Shown here: in pieces, positions 38,260 to 46,139 of the stretch
Numbering within the stretch: position 1 is the first letter of the stretch
Layout: each line of letters starts with the position of its first letter
DNA from: Ectothiorhodospiraceae bacterium
GTDB taxonomy: Bacteria > Pseudomonadota > Gammaproteobacteria > Nitrococcales > Halorhodospiraceae
Direction of reading: 5' to 3'
DNA length: 48,427 bases
Assembly: GCA_003552625.1 (NCBI GenBank)
Contig: PUNM01000155.1
Span: 1 to 48,427, forward strand
Made by a program: the position numbers and the translations under genes
The notes under the pieces: model-generated
The model's database searches: none
Told to the model about the DNA's origin: nothing
The model's input: only the letters and a program-made list of their open reading frames with translations

Positions 38260-38286
38260 AAAACCCGCTCCCACCCTGAAAGCGGG
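38260..38286 (-). terminator. Intrinsic terminator after tRNA-Leu
   Basis: On the minus strand CCCGCT pairs with AGCGGG across an 11-base loop, followed by TTTTCTTCTT. It begins about 22 bases after the tRNA 3' end and precedes the nuo promoter. Confidence 0.7.
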
Positions 38287-38307
38287 AAGCGGGCCATCCT
38301 TGACGTT

Positions 38308-38392
38308 TGGTGCCGAAGGCCGGACTCGAACCGGCACGGCTTTCGCCACCGCCCCCTCAAGACGGCGTGTCTACCAATTCCACCACTTCGGC
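38308..38392 (-). tRNA. tRNA-Leu, anticodon GAG
   Basis: An 85-base class II tRNA with encoded CCA. Acceptor stem GCCGAAG/CTTCGGC, D-arm region GTGGTGGAATTGGTAGACAC typical of tRNA-Leu, anticodon stem CCGTC/GGCGG with loop TTGAGGG (GAG), variable arm GGC-GAAA-GCC, T arm GCCGG/CCGGC with TTCGAGT. It follows secG, the position of E. coli leuU. Confidence 0.96.
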
Positions 38393-38446
38393 ACGTTGTC
38401 GCTTTTACGGACTTGTGTCGGAATCCCGACCAGCCAAGTGCGGCAC

Positions 38447-38475
38447 ACTATACCAATGAGCCCGCGCGGGATCAA
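38447..38475 (-). promoter_or_regulatory. Sigma-70-type promoter of tRNA-Leu
   Basis: -35 TTGATC (38470-38475), 17-base spacer, -10 TATAGT (38447-38452). The spacer contains the palindrome CCCGCGCGGG (38461-38470) next to the -35. The predicted leader of about 50 bases includes a small hairpin (GTCGG/CCGAC). Confidence 0.7.
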
Positions 38476-38490
38476 CGCCGGGGCGGCCGA

Positions 38491-38913
38491 TCAGTCGGTC
38501 TCCTCTTCATCCGGCTGGGCCGGCGCTTCCACCGGATCCCCCGGGGCTTCGGGCGCGGCGTCATCATCGGGCACCCCCGGTGCGTCCGGGCGCTCCGGCG
38601 CGTCGGGCTCCTCGGGGTCACGCTCTTCCTCGACCTCGGTGGGTTCCGGATCGTCCCCGATGATCGACGCATCCCCGCCGAGTCCGCGTGAGGCGATGAC
38701 CGCCAACCCCAGGCTCGTCACGAAGAAGGTGGTGCCCAGGGTGGCAATGAGCTTGGTCATGAAGGTTGCCGCCCCCCGGGAGCCGAAGACAGTGCTCGAG
38801 GCACCGCTACCGAATGCGGCCCCCATATCCGCCCCTTTGCCCTGGTTGAGCAGGACCAGCACCACCAGGGCGATGGCGATGATGATATGGACGGCAAGCA
38901 ACGCTTCAAACAT
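38491..38913 (-). CDS. secG: Protein-export membrane protein SecG
   Basis: SecYEG translocon subunit, 140 residues. Two membrane helices (about 5-23 and 51-75) flank the conserved loop LLNQGKGADMGAAFGSGASS, split as QGKGADMG and AFGSGAS. The tail after about residue 85 is very acidic and Pro-rich (repeated DAPE/PDAP-like units ending EEETD), making the protein longer than the usual 75-110 residues. It lies 9 bases after tpiA and upstream of tRNA-Leu. Confidence 0.95.
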   Translation of the reverse strand: MFEALLAVHIIIAIALVVLVLLNQGKGADMGAAFGSGASSTVFGSRGAATFMTKLIATLGTTFFVTSLGLAVIASRGLGGDASIIGDDPEPTEVEEERDPEEPDAPERPDAPGVPDDDAAPEAPGDPVEAPAQPDEEETD

Positions 38914-38922
38914 GGATCGACC

Positions 38923-39672
38923 TCAGCCCTCCGCGGCTGCGTTGTAGATGGAAAGAAAACCCTCCGGATCCAGGGAGGCGCCCCCGATCAGGCCACCATC
39001 GATGTCCGGCTGGGCGAGGAGCTCACCGGCGTTGTCCGGCTTCATGCTCCCGCCGTAGAGAATCTGGAGGCTGTCGGCGACGTCCTGGCCATCCCGCTCG
39101 GCCACACGACCGCGAATGAATGCGTGGACGGCCTGCGCCTGCTCCGGCGTTGCGGTGCGGCCAGTGCCTATGGCCCAGACGGGCTCATAGGCGATCACAG
39201 CGCCCTGAAACGCGGCCCCGTCAACGGCATCGAAAACCGCACTGAGCTGCTCGCCGACCACCGCCTCGGTACGCTGGGCATCCCGCTCAGCGAGTGTCTC
39301 GCCGACACAGAGTATCGGGATCAGCCCCGCCTGGCGGGCCGCCTGGAACTTGCCGGCAACCCGGGCGTTATCCTCTGCGTAGAGCGTCCGCCGCTCCGAG
39401 TGCCCGACGATGACGTAGCGACACCCGGCCTCGAGGAGCATGCTGGCGGAGACCTCACCCGTGTAGGCCCCCGAATCGTACTCGCTTACGTCCTGCGCCC
39501 CGAGGGCCACGCCAAAGGGCAGCTGCGACGCTGCCGCGGGCAACAGAGGGTAAGGCGGGCAGACAGCCAGCTCCGCCTCCCCGGCGGAGTCCGCGGCACG
39601 TTCGGCGATTTGGCGGACCAGCTCCTGGTCCCCGTTCATCTTCCAATTGCCAGCAATGAACTTGCGACGCAT
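38923..39672 (-). CDS. tpiA: Triosephosphate isomerase
   Basis: Interconverts dihydroxyacetone phosphate and glyceraldehyde 3-phosphate, 249 residues. AGNWKMNG (substrate Lys and Asn), VGHSERR (catalytic His), AYEPVWAIGTG (catalytic Glu), and LYGGSMKPDNA (phosphate-binding loop) are complete. The start at 39670-39672 (MRRKFIAGNWK) is preferred to an ATG four codons upstream. Confidence 0.98.
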   Translation of the reverse strand: MRRKFIAGNWKMNGDQELVRQIAERAADSAGEAELAVCPPYPLLPAAASQLPFGVALGAQDVSEYDSGAYTGEVSASMLLEAGCRYVIVGHSERRTLYAEDNARVAGKFQAARQAGLIPILCVGETLAERDAQRTEAVVGEQLSAVFDAVDGAAFQGAVIAYEPVWAIGTGRTATPEQAQAVHAFIRGRVAERDGQDVADSLQILYGGSMKPDNAGELLAQPDIDGGLIGGASLDPEGFLSIYNAAAEG

Positions 39673-39739
39673 CCCTACACCCAACCCTATCGGTGGTTTC
39701 CGTGAAGCTGCCGAAGCCTATATCTCCGCAGCCGCGAAA

Positions 39740-41104
39740 TCAAACGCGGTCGATCGTCGCTCTCTCGGCCTGACGCTCGACCTCCGTCGCCAGCGCCTGC
39801 GCCAGACGCTGCACTTGCCCGGCATCCTCGCCCTCAACCATGACGCGAAGAAGAGGCTCGGTGCCGGATGGACGCAGGAGCACACGCCCCCGGGTCCCGA
39901 GTTCCGCCTCCGCCGCGGCGACCGCACCCCGGATTTCGTCGTTCTCAAGAACCTCTACCCCCTTGGGCAGCGGCACATTAACCAGCTCCTGGGGGAAGTA
40001 CTGCATGCCGGCGACCAGTTCCGAAAGCGGCCGCCCACTGAGCACCATCGCCTCAAGCACCTGGAGCGCCGAGATGATGCCATCCCCCGTGGTGGTGCGA
40101 TCGAGGCATATGATATGGCCCGAGGACTCCCCGCCGAGCCGACCGTCGACTTGCAGGAGCCGTTCCAGGACGTAGCGATCGCCCACCCGCGCCCGCTCAA
40201 GCCCGAGACCCAGTTCCTGTAGGGCCACTTCCAGCCCGAGATTCGTCATTTGCGTACCGACGACCGGGCCGTGCGCCTGACCACGGGCGACCCGAGCGGT
40301 AGCGATGACATAGAGCAGACCGTCGCCGTCGATCAACCGGCCGTGGCTGTCGGCCATGACAACCCGGTCGCCGTCCCCGTCAAAAGCGACGCCGACGTCC
40401 GCCTGCTCGGCAAGCACCCGCTCGCACAGTGCCTCCGGGTGCTGTGAGCCGCGCTCGACGTTGATGTTGAGGCCATCGGGCTCGTTGCCGATAACGATCA
40501 CTTCGGCCCCCAGCTCACGGAACACGGCAGGCGCCACCTGGTACGTCGCCCCGTGGGCGCAATCGACGACCATCCGCAGCCCGCGCAGGTCGGTCTGGCG
40601 TCCCACGGCCCCTTTGCAGAACTCGATATAGCGCCCTACGGCGTCACCGACCCGCGTGGCGCGCCCCAGCTCATCGCTGCCTACCAGCTCCGGCGTGCGA
40701 TCCAGCAACGCTTCGATCGCCGCCTCGGTGGCATCGTCCAGCTTGTAGCCATCGGCACCGAAGAACTTGATGCCGTTGTCGGCGTGTGGATTGTGCGATG
40801 CGCTGATCACGACGCCGGCGCCCGCGTGCAGCGTTCGGGTCAGATAGGCAATCCCGGGGGTCGGCATCGGGCCGAGCATGAGAGAGTGCACGCCGGCCGC
40901 CGCAAAGCCAGCCTCCAGCGCCGACTCGAACATATAGCCGGAGAGCCGCGTATCCTTGCCGATGACCACCTTCCGGCCGCCCTCGCTGGCCAGCACCCGT
41001 CCGGCGGCCCAGCCAAGACGCAGCACGAAATCAGGGGTGATCGGCGCCTCACCAACCCGGCCGCGTACACCGTCCGTCCCGAAGTAACGTCTTTGAGCCC
41101 CCAC
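39740..41104 (-). CDS. glmM: Phosphoglucosamine mutase
   Basis: Converts glucosamine-6-phosphate to glucosamine-1-phosphate for UDP-GlcNAc and peptidoglycan, 454 residues. YFGTDGVRG near the start, [18 protein letters not shown] (catalytic phosphoserine), the DGDGDRVV metal loop, GGESSGHII (sugar binding) and [15 protein letters not shown] (phosphate binding) are all present. The start is GTG at 41102-41104 with AAGGAG upstream. A longer ATG frame runs into folP and is not conserved. Confidence 0.97.
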   Translation of the reverse strand: MGAQRRYFGTDGVRGRVGEAPITPDFVLRLGWAAGRVLASEGGRKVVIGKDTRLSGYMFESALEAGFAAAGVHSLMLGPMPTPGIAYLTRTLHAGAGVVISASHNPHADNGIKFFGADGYKLDDATEAAIEALLDRTPELVGSDELGRATRVGDAVGRYIEFCKGAVGRQTDLRGLRMVVDCAHGATYQVAPAVFRELGAEVIVIGNEPDGLNINVERGSQHPEALCERVLAEQADVGVAFDGDGDRVVMADSHGRLIDGDGLLYVIATARVARGQAHGPVVGTQMTNLGLEVALQELGLGLERARVGDRYVLERLLQVDGRLGGESSGHIICLDRTTTGDGIISALQVLEAMVLSGRPLSELVAGMQYFPQELVNVPLPKGVEVLENDEIRGAVAAAEAELGTRGRVLLRPSGTEPLLRVMVEGEDAGQVQRLAQALATEVERQAERATIDRV

Positions 41105-41129
41105 TGGCTTCTCCTTGCTCGGTTTCCTT

Positions 41130-41975
41130 TTAACCGCGAGCCGCCTGCACGACCCGTATCGCGTCGACAGTAGCGCCCACATCGTGGGCGCGAACGATCT
41201 GCGCACCCTGCCAGACCGCCAGGCTGGCCGCGGCCACGCTGCCCGCCAGGCGCTCCCCGGCCCCTCGGCCGGTCACCTTGCCGACCATCGATTTGCGTGA
41301 CATGCCGACGAGAATCGGGGCACCGAGAGCAGTGAGCCGTGGCAGACTCCGCAGAATGGCGTAATTGTGCTCGACCGTCTTGCCGAAACCAAACCCGGGA
41401 TCGAGCACGATCCGCTCGGCCGCGACACCCCCGTCCAGGGCGGCCCTGCGGCGCTCATCCAGAAAGCCGGCCACCTCCTCGACCACATCGTCGTACGCCG
41501 GGGCCTCCTGCATGGTGCGCGGCCGTCCCTGCATATGCATCAGGCATACGGCCACGCCCAGTTCGGCAATCGCCTGCACGGCGCCAGGCTCCTGGAGTGC
41601 GCGGATATCATTGATCAGCCCGGCGCCGGCGGCGACTGCCTCCCGCGCCACCTCAGGCTTGTAGGTATCCACGGAGATCGGGCAGTCAAGCTCACCACGC
41701 AGCGCCTCCACGACCGGAATGACCCGCTCGAGTTCCTCCTCGAGGGGGACCGGATCGGCACCGGGGCGACTCGACTCGCCGCCGACATCAATGATGTCCG
41801 CGCCGTCGCCGACCATTTCGACGGCGTGTCGGATGGCCTGATCCCGCCCAAGGAACGCGCCGCCATCAGAGAACGAGTCAGGGGTGACATTGAGCACCCC
41901 CATCACCCGCGGGCGATTCAACGAGAGAGGCCGACCCCCGCAATCGAGAGTCGGCCCGTGGAGCGCCGCTGCCAT
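41130..41975 (-). CDS. folP: Dihydropteroate synthase
   Basis: Joins p-aminobenzoate to the pterin pyrophosphate in folate synthesis; the sulfonamide target. It is 281 residues. [17 protein letters not shown] and [14 protein letters not shown] are the two signature loops; [23 protein letters not shown] and [14 protein letters not shown] follow. The ATG overlaps the ftsH stop as TGATG. Confidence 0.97.
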   Translation of the reverse strand: MAAALHGPTLDCGGRPLSLNRPRVMGVLNVTPDSFSDGGAFLGRDQAIRHAVEMVGDGADIIDVGGESSRPGADPVPLEEELERVIPVVEALRGELDCPISVDTYKPEVAREAVAAGAGLINDIRALQEPGAVQAIAELGVAVCLMHMQGRPRTMQEAPAYDDVVEEVAGFLDERRRAALDGGVAAERIVLDPGFGFGKTVEHNYAILRSLPRLTALGAPILVGMSRKSMVGKVTGRGAGERLAGSVAAASLAVWQGAQIVRAHDVGATVDAIRVVQAARG

Positions 41976-43948
41976 CAGTGCTCGCCGACCGGCCCGCCGA
42001 TCGGCCCGCCCTGGCGACCGTCGCCGCGTTCACCGCCTTCGGCGTCGGCCTCCTCGTCCGACGTCGCCTCCGCGCCGGCTCCACCGTCACCCCCGGGGCC
42101 GTCAGCCTCGCGGTCCTCCCACCCCTTGGGCGGACTGGGTTCCTTGCCCTGCATGATCTCGTCGATCTGGCCGCGATCAATCGTCTCGTACTTCATCAGG
42201 GCGTCGGCCATCAGGTGGAGCTTGTCCAGGCTCTCCCGCAGGATCTTCTCGGCAGCGGTGTAGTTGCTGTCGATGATGGCCCGGACCTCCTCGTCGATGG
42301 CGTGCTGGGTTTCGTCCGAGACGTCCTTCTGCTGAGCCATGGAGCGGCCGAGGAAGACCTCGCCCTCCTCCTCGCCGTAGGCGAGCGGCCCGAGCCGGGC
42401 TGAAAGCCCCCACTTAGTGACCATGTTCCGGGCGATCTCAGTGGCACGCTGGATATCGTTCTGCGCCCCAGTGGTGACCCGGTCGTTGCCGAAGATCAGC
42501 TCTTCCGCGATCCGCCCCCCGAAGAGGCTGGCGATCATGCTGTCGAGCCGCTGCTTGGTGTAGCTGTAACGGTCTTCTTCAGGGAGGAACATCGTCACGC
42601 CGAGGGCGCGCCCCCGCGGGATGATGGTGACCTTGTGGACCGGATCGTGCTCCGGCGTGGTCAGCCCGACGATGGCATGACCGGCCTCGTGATAGGCGGT
42701 CAGCTTCTTCTCGTCCTCCTTCATCACCATGGACTTCCGCTCGGAGCCCATCATGATCTTGTCCTTCGCCTGCTCAAAGTCGATCTGCTCGACCTTTTCC
42801 TTGTTGGCCCGTGCGGCGAAGAGAGCCGCCTCGTTGACCAGGTTCTGCAGATCCGCCCCCGAGAAGCCCGGCGTGCCCCGAGCGATGATCTCGGGGCGAA
42901 CGTCGTCCGCGACCGGCACCCGCTTCATGTGCACCTGAAGGACGTGTTCACGCCCCCGCACATCGGGCAGCGGCACCACCACCTGGCGGTCGAAGCGGCC
43001 CGGCCGCAGCAGGGCCGGATCGAGGACATCAGGCCGGTTGGTGGCGGCGATGACAATGATCCCTTCGCTGCCCTCGAAGCCGTCCATCTCCACGAGCATC
43101 TGGTTGAGGGTCTGCTCGCGCTCGTCGTGGCCGCCGCCAAGTCCGGCGCCGCGTTGCCGGCCGACGGCATCGAGCTCATCGATGAAGATGATGCACGGCG
43201 CCTGCTTCTTGGCCTGCTGGAACATGTCCCGAACCCGGGAGGCGCCGACACCGACGAACATCTCGACAAAGTCCGAACCGGAGATGGAAAAGAACGGCAC
43301 CCGCGCTTCGCCGGCGATCGCCTTGGCGAGCAGGGTCTTGCCGGTCCCCGGCGGGCCGACCATGAGCACGCCGCGGGGGATCGTACCGCCGAGCTTCTGG
43401 AACTTGGCCGGATCGCGGAGGAAGTCGACGAGCTCCTTGACGTCCTCCTTGGCCTCGTCGCAGCCGGCTACGTCGGCGAACGTGTGCTTGCTCTGCTCCT
43501 CGGTCATGAGCTTGGCTTTGCTCTTGCCGAAGGACATCGCGCCCCGGCCGCCGCCACCGCCTTGCATCTGGCGCATGAAGTAGATCCAGACCGCGATCAG
43601 CAGCAGGAACGGCGTCCAAGAGATCAGGATCTGGAGGAGCATGCTGTCGGACTCAGCCTCCTCCGCGTTGATGGTGACGCCGTGCTCAAGAAGCTCACCG
43701 ATCAACGCCCGGTTGTCCGTCTCCGGGTTAAAGGTCTTGTACTCCTGCCCACTCGCGTGCTGGATCGTGATCTCCTCACCCTGGATCAGCACCTCGCGGA
43801 TATTGCCGCGTTCGACCTCGCGCAGGAACTCCGAGTAGGGCACCCGGTCGGCCACCTCGCCGCCCTGCTCCTGGAAGTTACTGAACACGGACATCAAAAC
43901 TACGGCGATGATGACCCAGAGGATCAAATTCTTGGCCATGTCGCTCAC
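41975..43948 (-). CDS. ftsH: ATP-dependent zinc metalloprotease FtsH
   Basis: Membrane-anchored AAA+ protease, 657 residues. Two N-terminal membrane helices (about 7-24 and 105-125) flank a periplasmic domain. Then come Walker A GPPGTGKT, Walker [10 protein letters not shown], the second region of homology [19 protein letters not shown], and the zinc site HEAGH ([11 protein letters not shown]). The C-terminal tail is long, Gly-rich and acidic (from about 605). The start is GTG at 43946-43948, with GAGGTGA at good spacing; an ATG three codons later is an alternative. Confidence 0.97.
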   Translation of the reverse strand: MSDMAKNLILWVIIAVVLMSVFSNFQEQGGEVADRVPYSEFLREVERGNIREVLIQGEEITIQHASGQEYKTFNPETDNRALIGELLEHGVTINAEEAESDSMLLQILISWTPFLLLIAVWIYFMRQMQGGGGGRGAMSFGKSKAKLMTEEQSKHTFADVAGCDEAKEDVKELVDFLRDPAKFQKLGGTIPRGVLMVGPPGTGKTLLAKAIAGEARVPFFSISGSDFVEMFVGVGASRVRDMFQQAKKQAPCIIFIDELDAVGRQRGAGLGGGHDEREQTLNQMLVEMDGFEGSEGIIVIAATNRPDVLDPALLRPGRFDRQVVVPLPDVRGREHVLQVHMKRVPVADDVRPEIIARGTPGFSGADLQNLVNEAALFAARANKEKVEQIDFEQAKDKIMMGSERKSMVMKEDEKKLTAYHEAGHAIVGLTTPEHDPVHKVTIIPRGRALGVTMFLPEEDRYSYTKQRLDSMIASLFGGRIAEELIFGNDRVTTGAQNDIQRATEIARNMVTKWGLSARLGPLAYGEEEGEVFLGRSMAQQKDVSDETQHAIDEEVRAIIDSNYTAAEKILRESLDKLHLMADALMKYETIDRGQIDEIMQGKEPSPPKGWEDREADGPGGDGGAGAEATSDEEADAEGGERGDGRQGGPIGGPVGEH

Positions 43949-43994
43949 GGCGTCACCTCAACTTGCCTGATTTCGGCACCTGATTGGCACCTTA

Positions 43995-44633
43995 CTACAC
44001 CGCCGGGCCACGAGCCAGAAGATAGACTTCGCGACTCCCCGCGCGCGAAGCATCGGGCTTGCGCACCAGCACCCGGGAAAAACGCTGCGAGAGGTCGTTG
44101 CGGAATGCGTCGAAACCCTCGCCGTGGAAAACCTTGACCAGGAAGTCGCCATCTCTCTTCAGGAATTGACCGGCAAAGTCGGCGGCAAGTTCCGCCAAAC
44201 CGATCGCGGCCGGCTGATCGACGGCCGAATGGCCGGTCAGGTTGGGCGCCATATCGGAGAGCACGACATCCACCTCCCGTCCGCCGAGGGCCTCCCGCAC
44301 CGCCTCCAAGCCGGCGTCGGCGGCAAAATCCTCCTGCAAAAGGGTCACCCCCGGCAGCGGTTCAATCGCCAACAGATCGATACCCAGAACAAATCCCTGC
44401 GCACCGACCTTCTGCTGCGCGTACTGGCACCATCCCCCGGGGGCCGCACCAAGGTCCACGACGGTCTGCCCCGGCCGAAACAGGCTGTCGCGCTGGTCCA
44501 CCGCTTCGAGCTTGAGCGCTGCGCGCGACCGCCACCCCTCACTGCGCGCGCGACGGACAAACGGGTCCTTCTCGTGGCGCTGCCGGCGCTCCGGGGATCC
44601 ACACTGGCTCTTGCGCCGCCGGCACCGGCTCAT
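43995..44633 (-). CDS. rlmE: 23S rRNA 2'-O-ribose methyltransferase RlmE
   Basis: Methylates U2552 of 23S rRNA using SAM, 212 residues. VDLGAAPGGWCQYAQQ is the SAM-binding motif. The catalytic K-D-K-E set is visible in ALKLEAVD, SDMAPN, KVFHGEGF and SREVYLLA. The N-terminus is Arg-rich (MSRCRRRKSQC). It overlaps the small membrane-protein gene upstream by 4 bases and precedes ftsH, as in E. coli. Confidence 0.97.
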   Translation of the reverse strand: MSRCRRRKSQCGSPERRQRHEKDPFVRRARSEGWRSRAALKLEAVDQRDSLFRPGQTVVDLGAAPGGWCQYAQQKVGAQGFVLGIDLLAIEPLPGVTLLQEDFAADAGLEAVREALGGREVDVVLSDMAPNLTGHSAVDQPAAIGLAELAADFAGQFLKRDGDFLVKVFHGEGFDAFRNDLSQRFSRVLVRKPDASRAGSREVYLLARGPAV

Positions 44634-44887
44634 CGATTCGCCTCCCTGAGCCGCCGTGCCTCGCGGCGGGTGCGCAAAACCACCCAGAGCGCTCCGAGCA
44701 CGGCCGCACCAGCGACCGCTGCCAGTTCCTGCCATCGTCCCAGATCGAGCCCCAAGGTCAGGAAATAGACGCCCAGCACCAGCACGAACACGACACCGAG
44801 TTCCACTTTGACGTCGCGCAGCGGTCCGCCGCTTGCCCGTACAACACCGCGGCGTGCTAGGCTTTCGGGCTTTCCTTCACTAGGCAC
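44630..44887 (-). CDS. Small membrane protein, unrecognised
   Basis: An 85-residue protein with a hydrophilic N-terminus (about 25 residues), two hydrophobic helices (about 29-47 and 53-72), and an Arg-rich tail. I recognise no family. Its end overlaps the rlmE ATG by 4 bases (ATGA), so the two are probably translated together. The start ATG at 44885-44887 is only 11 bases from the divergent yhbY start, so promoters for the two must lie within the other's coding region. The overlap and codon use argue that it is real. Confidence 0.6.
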   Translation of the reverse strand: MPSEGKPESLARRGVVRASGGPLRDVKVELGVVFVLVLGVYFLTLGLDLGRWQELAAVAGAAVLGALWVVLRTRREARRLREANR

Positions 44888-44898
44888 CGGGAACCTCC

Positions 44899-45189
44899 AT
44901 GGACCTTGAGCAAGAAGAGATCAAACAGCTGCGCCGCCTAGGCCATAACCTGAAACCGGTGGTCCTCACCGGAGCGGCGGGGGTGAGCAGCGGGGTATTG
45001 GAGGAGATCGAGCGTGCCCTGGATGACCACCAGCTGATCAAGGTCAAGCTCGCCGGCGCCGACAAGGAGGAGCGGCGGGCCATGACCCGGGAGATCGCCG
45101 AGCACACGGGCGCCTCGGTCGTCCAGAATATCGGCCGTGTGGTGCTGCTGTACCGCGAAAACCCGGAGCGTGGCGACCCGCTCATTTAA
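44899..45189 (+). CDS. yhbY: YhbY family RNA-binding protein (CRM domain)
   Basis: A 96-residue single-domain CRM protein, associated with pre-50S particles. LEQEEIKQLRRLGHNLKPVVLTG, GAAGVSSGVLEEIERALDDHQLIKVKL and VVQNIGRVVLLYREN match; the GxxG-type loop is TGAAGVS. It is divergent from the rlmE group, as in E. coli, and convergent with the next gene, overlapping it by 4 bases. Confidence 0.95.
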   Translation: MDLEQEEIKQLRRLGHNLKPVVLTGAAGVSSGVLEEIERALDDHQLIKVKLAGADKEERRAMTREIAEHTGASVVQNIGRVVLLYRENPERGDPLI

Positions 45190-45653
45190 CGACCGGCCTC
45201 CGAGGATTCAGCAACGGCGCTGACCGGCTCGTGCCGCAGGGGACCGCCGGCAACCAGCACCAGAGCCACCGCACTCGCCACGATATACAGACTCTCCGCA
45301 GCGCGCAGGGCCGAGAGATAGGCGACATCACCGGCCTGATCGGCGAGAACCTCCATGGGCGGACGCACCCAGAGCTCGCCGGCGGCGACGAGGCCCGCCA
45401 GAAGGATCAGCAGCCAAAGGCGCCAATGGGCGGCAATCGGCCGGATCCGGTGACGCAGCTGCAGTGGCACCAACACAGCCACGCAGACAAGCACCACCCA
45501 CGCCGCGGTCCCGGTCAGCTCGCCGGCAAGCGCCGCTGCCTGAGCGGTCTCGTCAAGCTCCCGGAACATTACCGGCGCGGCCATGAAGCCAGCCCCCCAG
45601 AGGGTACCGGCCATGGCCGCTAGCAGGATGCGTTCTACAGCCGGAATCAGCAC
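45186..45653 (-). CDS. DUF4149-type membrane protein
   Basis: A 155-residue integral membrane protein with four hydrophobic helices (about 5-30, 45-65, 78-93, 108-138). The N-terminal GTLWGAGFMAAPVMFRELD (small residues, APVMF, then acidic) is the mark of DUF4149/TMEM205-like proteins. The function is unknown. It lies 6 bases after greA and ends against yhbY; this neighbourhood is common in gammaproteobacteria (recollection). Confidence 0.8.
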   Translation of the reverse strand: MLIPAVERILLAAMAGTLWGAGFMAAPVMFRELDETAQAAALAGELTGTAAWVVLVCVAVLVPLQLRHRIRPIAAHWRLWLLILLAGLVAAGELWVRPPMEVLADQAGDVAYLSALRAAESLYIVASAVALVLVAGGPLRHEPVSAVAESSEAGR

Positions 45654-45659
45654 CCCACC

Positions 45660-46139
45660 TCACTCATACCGGACCTCGACGATCTCGTAGACGCGTTCAC
45701 CGCCCGGCGCCTGAACGACCGCCTCGTCGCCTTCCTCCTTTCCGATCAGCGCCCGGGCGATCGGCGAGTTCACCGAGATCAGGTGCTGTTTGATATCAGC
45801 CTCGTCCTCACCGACGATCTGGTAGCTCACGGTCTCTTCCGTATCCGTATCCTCCAGCACCACGGTCGCTCCGAAGACAATCTTGGGCGCAGCCTGGACA
45901 GTGCTCGGATCAATGATCTGCGCGTTGGAGAGCTTGCCCTCAATCTCCTGGATCCGACCCTCGATGAAGCTCTGCTGCTCACGCGCTGCGTGGTATTCAG
46001 CGTTCTCCTTGAGATCGCCGTGCTCGCGAGCCTCGGCGATCGCCTGAATCACGCGCGGTCGGTCCTCATGCTTGAGCCGCTGGAGCTCCTCGCGCAGCTT
46101 CTCGGCGCCGCGTACCGTCAGCGGAATCTTGCTGCTCAT
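45660..46139 (-). CDS. greA: Transcript cleavage factor GreA
   Basis: Rescues backtracked RNA polymerase by stimulating RNA cleavage, 159 residues. The N-terminal coiled coil has the acidic tip [16 protein letters not shown] (Asp and Glu that act in the polymerase channel). The C-terminal FKBP-like domain ends at [19 protein letters not shown] at 46137-46139 overlaps the carB stop by 4 bases; the longer frame is rejected as non-conserved. Confidence 0.98.
   Translation of the reverse strand: MSSKIPLTVRGAEKLREELQRLKHEDRPRVIQAIAEAREHGDLKENAEYHAAREQQSFIEGRIQEIEGKLSNAQIIDPSTVQAAPKIVFGATVVLEDTDTEETVSYQIVGEDEADIKQHLISVNSPIARALIGKEEGDEAVVQAPGGERVYEIVEVRYE

Larger units (their letters stand above)
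38051..38307. other. Leader/promoter region of nuo operon and 3' flank of tRNA-Leu
   Basis: There is no gene here. The region contains the tRNA-Leu terminator (38260-38286) and a sigma-70-type promoter for nuo (38121-38150). An AT-rich patch (about 38155-38172) lies just upstream of the promoter and could act as an UP-like element. Confidence 0.65.
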
